This document shows positions 61,100 to 64,000 of a DNA stretch of 64,000 nucleotides, piece after piece. Location of the stretch: positions 806,001 to 870,000 of the forward strand of contig NZ_CAWLFA010000001.1 of NCBI RefSeq assembly GCF_963860125.1, in the 5' to 3' direction. The first letter of the stretch is position 1. Each line of letters opens with the position of its first letter. The notes under the pieces were generated by a model that was given only the letters and a program-made list of their open reading frames with translations, was not told where the DNA came from and searched no databases. Position numbers and translations under genes: made by a program. The stretch is from Picosynechococcus sp. PCC 7002. GTDB lineage: Bacteria > Cyanobacteriota > Cyanobacteriia > Cyanobacteriales > MRBY01.

Positions 61100-61148
61100 A
61101 AAAAAGGCGATCGCCATCGTTTAGCCGGAGCCAAAGGGGGCGATCGCC
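61100..61148 (-). terminator. petB-petD terminator and direct repeat copy B
   Basis: On the minus strand two GGCGATCGCC arms flank a 27-base loop and are followed by six T, a good Rho-independent terminator about 50 bp past petD. Positions 61102-61148 are identical to the repeat at 59744-59790. Confidence 0.8.
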
Positions 61149-61200
61149 AATCTGTTTAGAAATGAAAAATAAAATTAGTCCAAAAAATTAGGCGTGGGTT

Positions 61201-61683
61201 TTAGAACAGGCCCAAAGTCAAAGACTCATCAATAGGGAAACAAGCACCCGCACCGAGCCAGAGAGTGACCGCAGTCCCAAAGAGGAAAACAGCCATCGCC
61301 ACCGGACGACGGAAGGGGTTTTGGAATTTGTTGACGCTTTCAATGAAAGGCACCATCATCAAACCCAACGGAATCGCCCCTTGACAAGCAATACCCAGCA
61401 GTTTGTTGGGCAGTACCCGGAGGATCTGGAAGACGGGGTAGAGGTACCACTCCGGCAAAATTTCCAGGGGTGTTGCGAAAGGATTACCCGGTTCACCGAT
61501 CATCGCTGGATCGAGAATCGCCAAGCCGGTAATTAAACCGATGGTTCCCGCAATACAGATGGGGAAGGTAAATAGAATGTCATTGGGCCAAGCCGGCTCA
61601 CCATAGTAATTGTGTCCCATGTTTTGAGCCAGTTTTGCCCGGAGTTTTGGATCGCTAAGATCCGGCTTTTTCATGATAGACAT
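61201..61683 (-). CDS. petD: cytochrome b6f complex subunit IV
   Basis: PetD (160 residues) completes the cytochrome-b-like core of the b6f complex in the thylakoid membrane and contributes to the quinol-oxidation site. The start MSIMKKPDLSDPKLRAKLAQ, NMGHNYYGEPAWPNDILF, the PEWYLYPVFQILR motif (PEWY, the Qo-site loop) and three membrane spans are present. It follows petB by about 55 bp in one operon. Confidence 0.98.
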   Translation of the reverse strand: MSIMKKPDLSDPKLRAKLAQNMGHNYYGEPAWPNDILFTFPICIAGTIGLITGLAILDPAMIGEPGNPFATPLEILPEWYLYPVFQILRVLPNKLLGIACQGAIPLGLMMVPFIESVNKFQNPFRRPVAMAVFLFGTAVTLWLGAGACFPIDESLTLGLF

Positions 61684-61739
61684 GAGTAAAAGTTCTCCTC
61701 AACAAGAACGTTGTTTTGAGCAAACGGAAAACCTGATCC

Positions 61740-62408
61740 TTACAAAGGACCAGAAATACCTTGCTTACGGATCATGAGGAAGTGGGCCAACATGAAGACC
61801 GCAATCAACCAAGGTAAAACAAAAGTATGAAGACTGTAGAAACGGGTTAGGGTTGCTTGGCCAACGCTTGCGCCACCCCGGAGCAACTCAACCATTTGGT
61901 CGCCCACGACAGGAATCGCCGCAGGTACACCAGACACAATCTTGACTGCCCAGTAACCAACTTGGTCCCAAGGCAAGGAGTAACCAGTTACACCGAAGGA
62001 AACGGTGATCGTCGCCATGATGACCCCAGTAATCCAAGTCAGCTCACGGGGACGTTTAAAGCCACCGGTGAGGTACACCCGGAAAATGTGAAGAATCATC
62101 ATCAAGACCATCATGCTGGCAGACCAACGGTGGATCGAACGGATCAACCACCCGAAGTTCACTTCATTCATGATGTATTGAACGGAAGTAAATGCCTCTG
62201 CTACGGTGGGTTTGTAGTAGAAGGTCATTGCGAATCCAGTGGCGAACTGGATAATGAAACAGGTAAGGGTAATACCACCCAGACAATAGAAGATATTGAC
62301 GTGGGGGGGAACGTATTTACTAGAAATGTCGTCAGAGATCGCTTGGATTTCTAGTCGTTCGTTAAACCACTTATATAATTTGGAGTCGGTAACTTCTTTT
62401 GTAAACAT
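61740..62408 (-). CDS. petB: cytochrome b6
   Basis: PetB (222 residues) carries the two b haems and the covalently linked haem c(n). The covalent Cys is in the N-terminal KYVPPHVNIFYCLGG (near 35). The haem-ligand His pairs are in RSIHRWSASMMVLMMILHIFRVYLTGG and in the later FYSLHTFVLPWLIAVFMLAHFLMIR. The length equals that of other cyanobacterial cytochrome b6. It is the first gene of petB-petD and divergent from ctpA. Confidence 0.98.
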   Translation of the reverse strand: MFTKEVTDSKLYKWFNERLEIQAISDDISSKYVPPHVNIFYCLGGITLTCFIIQFATGFAMTFYYKPTVAEAFTSVQYIMNEVNFGWLIRSIHRWSASMMVLMMILHIFRVYLTGGFKRPRELTWITGVIMATITVSFGVTGYSLPWDQVGYWAVKIVSGVPAAIPVVGDQMVELLRGGASVGQATLTRFYSLHTFVLPWLIAVFMLAHFLMIRKQGISGPL

Positions 62409-62638
62409 GAAGCCTGATTAGAAACGAAAAATCTCTTTACAAAAATGTAACACAGCTTGCTCTGTCAAGTGGTGAAGTAACAGGATTATCGGGCTTTTTG
62501 GCGGATATGACCCTAATGGCGTCAGGGCAAATTTTTATGGACGGCGATCGCCCCAGGATAACCTCAAAAACCGTCAAAGGGCTGTTAATTTCGCTATAGT
62601 GTTAAAAATAATCAAGTATTTTTCATAAAACTCGACGG
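62409..62638. promoter_or_regulatory. divergent promoter region petB-petD / ctpA
   Basis: These 230 bp separate the petB and ctpA starts and must contain both promoters. One HIP1 site lies near 62545. Specific -10 or -35 boxes could not be assigned with confidence. Confidence 0.5.
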
Positions 62639-63883
62639 ATGCTGAGAAAACGTTTACAGGCTGGTCTTTGCAGTCTTTTGCTGGTGTTGGTATTGGTCTT
62701 TGGGCCTATGGAGCGGGCGATCGCCTTTACCGACGAACAAGATTTACTGCTCCAGGCCTGGCGTTACGTCAGTCAAGCCTACGTCGATGAAACCTTTAAT
62801 CACCAAAATTGGTGGCTCATCCGGCAAAAATTCCTGAAGCGGCCCCTCAAAACCCGCGACGAAGCCTATGAAGCTGTGGGTGAAATGTTGGCCCTCCTCG
62901 ATGATCCCTACACGCGTCTATTGCGCCCAGAGCAGTACCGCAGCCTAAAAGTCAGTACCTCTGGTGAACTGTCGGGGGTCGGTTTACAGATCAATGTCAA
63001 TCCAGAAGTCGATGTTTTAGAAGTGATTTTGCCCTTGCCTGGCTCCCCAGCAGAAGCGGCGGGCATTGAAGCCAAGGATCAAATCTTAGCCATTGATGGC
63101 ATTGACACCCGCAATATTGGCCTTGAGGAGGCGGCGGCAAGAATGCGTGGCAAAAAAGGCAGCACCGTTTCTCTCACCGTAAAATCTCCGAAAACAGACA
63201 CGGTACGCACCGTCAAAGTGACCCGCGACACCATTGCCTTAAATCCTGTCTATGACAAATTGGACGAAAAAAATGGCGAAAAAGTGGGTTACATTCGCCT
63301 CAATCAATTCAGTGCCAACGCCAAAACAGAAATTATCAAATCCCTGAATCAGTTGCAAAAACAGGGGGCTGACCGCTATGTCCTCGACCTGCGCAATAAT
63401 CCCGGTGGTTTACTCCAGGCTGGCATCGAGATCGCGCGCCTCTGGCTTGATCAAGAAACCATTGTGTACACGGTCAACCGCCAAGGGATTTTTGAAAGTT
63501 ACAGTGCTGTGGGCCAACCCCTCACCGATGCGCCCCTGGTTGTCCTCGTGAATCAAGCGACCGCTAGCGCCAGTGAAATTTTAGCTGGGGCACTCCAAGA
63601 CAATGGCCGGGCGATGCTCGTGGGGGAAAAAACCTTTGGGAAAGGGCTGATTCAATCGCTGTTTGAATTGCCGGATGGGGCAGGTATGGCCGTTACCGTC
63701 GCGAAATATGAAACCCCCCTCCACCATGACATTAACAAGTTAGGGATTATGCCCGATGAGGTGGTGCCCCAAGAGCCGATCGGCTATGCAATGATGGGGA
63801 GTGAGACGGATCTGCAATATCAAGCCGCCCTCGATCTATTGACCCAAGACCAGGCGATCGCCCAAATTTCCCAAGCTTCCTAA
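62639..63883 (+). CDS. ctpA: carboxyl-terminal processing protease CtpA
   Basis: CtpA-type S41 proteases act in the lumen or periplasm; the family's best-known job is cutting the C-terminal extension of the D1 precursor so the Mn cluster of photosystem II can form. The 414 residues have a signal peptide (about 1-30), a PDZ domain (about 105-190, GVGLQINVNPEVDVLEVILPLPGSPAEAAGIEAKDQILAIDG), and a protease domain. The catalytic Ser is in NQATASASEILAGALQDNG and the Lys in GEKTFGKGLIQS. Cyanobacteria have several Ctp paralogues; position opposite petB fits ctpA as I recall it in PCC 7002. Confidence 0.92.
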   Translation: MLRKRLQAGLCSLLLVLVLVFGPMERAIAFTDEQDLLLQAWRYVSQAYVDETFNHQNWWLIRQKFLKRPLKTRDEAYEAVGEMLALLDDPYTRLLRPEQYRSLKVSTSGELSGVGLQINVNPEVDVLEVILPLPGSPAEAAGIEAKDQILAIDGIDTRNIGLEEAAARMRGKKGSTVSLTVKSPKTDTVRTVKVTRDTIALNPVYDKLDEKNGEKVGYIRLNQFSANAKTEIIKSLNQLQKQGADRYVLDLRNNPGGLLQAGIEIARLWLDQETIVYTVNRQGIFESYSAVGQPLTDAPLVVLVNQATASASEILAGALQDNGRAMLVGEKTFGKGLIQSLFELPDGAGMAVTVAKYETPLHHDINKLGIMPDEVVPQEPIGYAMMGSETDLQYQAALDLLTQDQAIAQISQAS

Positions 63884-64000
63884 ACCGTTGAATCGACCAC
63901 CGAAGGCTCTGCCATTTGCTGTGGTGATGTTTTTAGACCCGCTAATTGTTTTGCCTCCGTCGGCACAAATAACATCAAAGCCGCTGCAATCACGAGAAAA
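63880..64000 (-). CDS. C-terminal end of a membrane protein, cut by the window edge
   Basis: A minus-strand frame enters from the right edge and ends at TAG, overlapping the ctpA stop by 4 bp. The visible 39 residues are a last hydrophobic segment, LVIAAALMLFVPTEAK, and a polar tail. This fits the end of a multi-span transporter such as an MFS protein, but the family cannot be fixed from this piece. Confidence 0.6.
   Translation of the reverse strand, partial: FLVIAAALMLFVPTEAKQLAGLKTSPQQMAEPSVVDSTV

Larger units (their letters stand above)
59744..61148 (-). mobile_element. putative two-gene nuclease cassette bounded by 47-bp direct repeats
   Basis: Two coupled nuclease-family genes lie between identical 47-bp repeats. 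The right repeat is the petB-petD terminator stem, and the left is a copy of it near the isocitrate dehydrogenase start. The interior has no HIP1 site and is AT-richer than its surroundings. No transposase or integrase is encoded, so mobility would have to be supplied in trans or by homologous recombination. The designation as an element is inference from the repeat structure. Confidence 0.45.

Noticed and set aside
59742..61148. The two 47-bp repeats considered as a CRISPR or integron-type array.
   Set aside because: There are only two copies 1.3 kb apart with whole genes between them, no cas or integrase genes, and one copy is plainly a terminator.

Overview
The window is chromosomal DNA from a unicellular cyanobacterium. 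It carries photosystem II genes (psbH, psbN), the cytochrome b6f pair petB-petD, a phycobilisome rod-core linker (cpcG), ycf35, cyanobacterial RNase E, and a very high density of the HIP1 octamer GCGATCGC. The gene content and the ctpA/petB-petD divergent arrangement fit the Synechococcus sp. PCC 7002 (Picosynechococcus) group. That assignment rests on memory of the lineage and was not tested by a search. Most genes are single housekeeping genes or short operons on alternating strands; there is no prophage, insertion sequence transposase or CRISPR array.

Layout. 1-13.8 kb: small secreted and membrane proteins, a large SLH/OprB porin, tRNA-Pro(CGG), lipA, a Uma2-type protein, a cysteine desulfurase, rne, mazG, an orphan gene and a GntR-type regulator. 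13.9-15.7 kb: a thioredoxin-reductase-like flavoprotein whose NADPH motif is absent, behind a peroxiredoxin. 15.7-23.1 kb: sulfate uptake, with an SLC13 permease divergent from sbpA-NIL-cysT-cysW-cysA and a Crp-type regulator after it. 23.3-30.5 kb: the DUF2997-ycf35-ferredoxin trio, a 59-residue zinc-ribbon gene, a DUF3352 protein, a Ser/Thr kinase with TPRs, and psbH/psbN. 30.7-45.4 kb: cpcG, a short PspA-like protein, ndk, dacB, dxr, a PIN toxin-antitoxin pair, an ABC exporter, hemE, and a beta-aspartyl peptidase followed by a peptide permease. 45.6-54.2 kb: gyrA, comEC, an AT-rich island without HIP1 sites (gene remnants, a 404-residue orphan and a DUF4258/DUF2283 pair), and thiC under a TPP riboswitch. 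54.5-64 kb: a GNAT, a degenerate histidine kinase, an HdrB-like protein, YefM/YoeB, a monomeric isocitrate dehydrogenase, a two-gene nuclease cassette, petB-petD and ctpA.

The most interesting part is 56.7-61.2 kb. The monomeric isocitrate dehydrogenase gene has a small two-gene cassette on each side, and each cassette is bracketed by direct repeats that copy the 3' end of the neighbouring resident transcription unit. The YefM/YoeB module sits between two copies of the last 63 bp of the HdrB-like gene. A RusA-type resolvase gene, translationally coupled to a PD-(D/E)xK nuclease carrying a HEPN-like RNAIAH motif, sits between two identical 47-bp copies of the petB-petD terminator stem. The second cassette is the best candidate here for an undescribed mobile or defence/toxin-antitoxin-like module.

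Many starts were moved from the longest open frame to a start supported by a ribosome-binding site or by the family's usual N-terminus. Where this was done, the entry says so.
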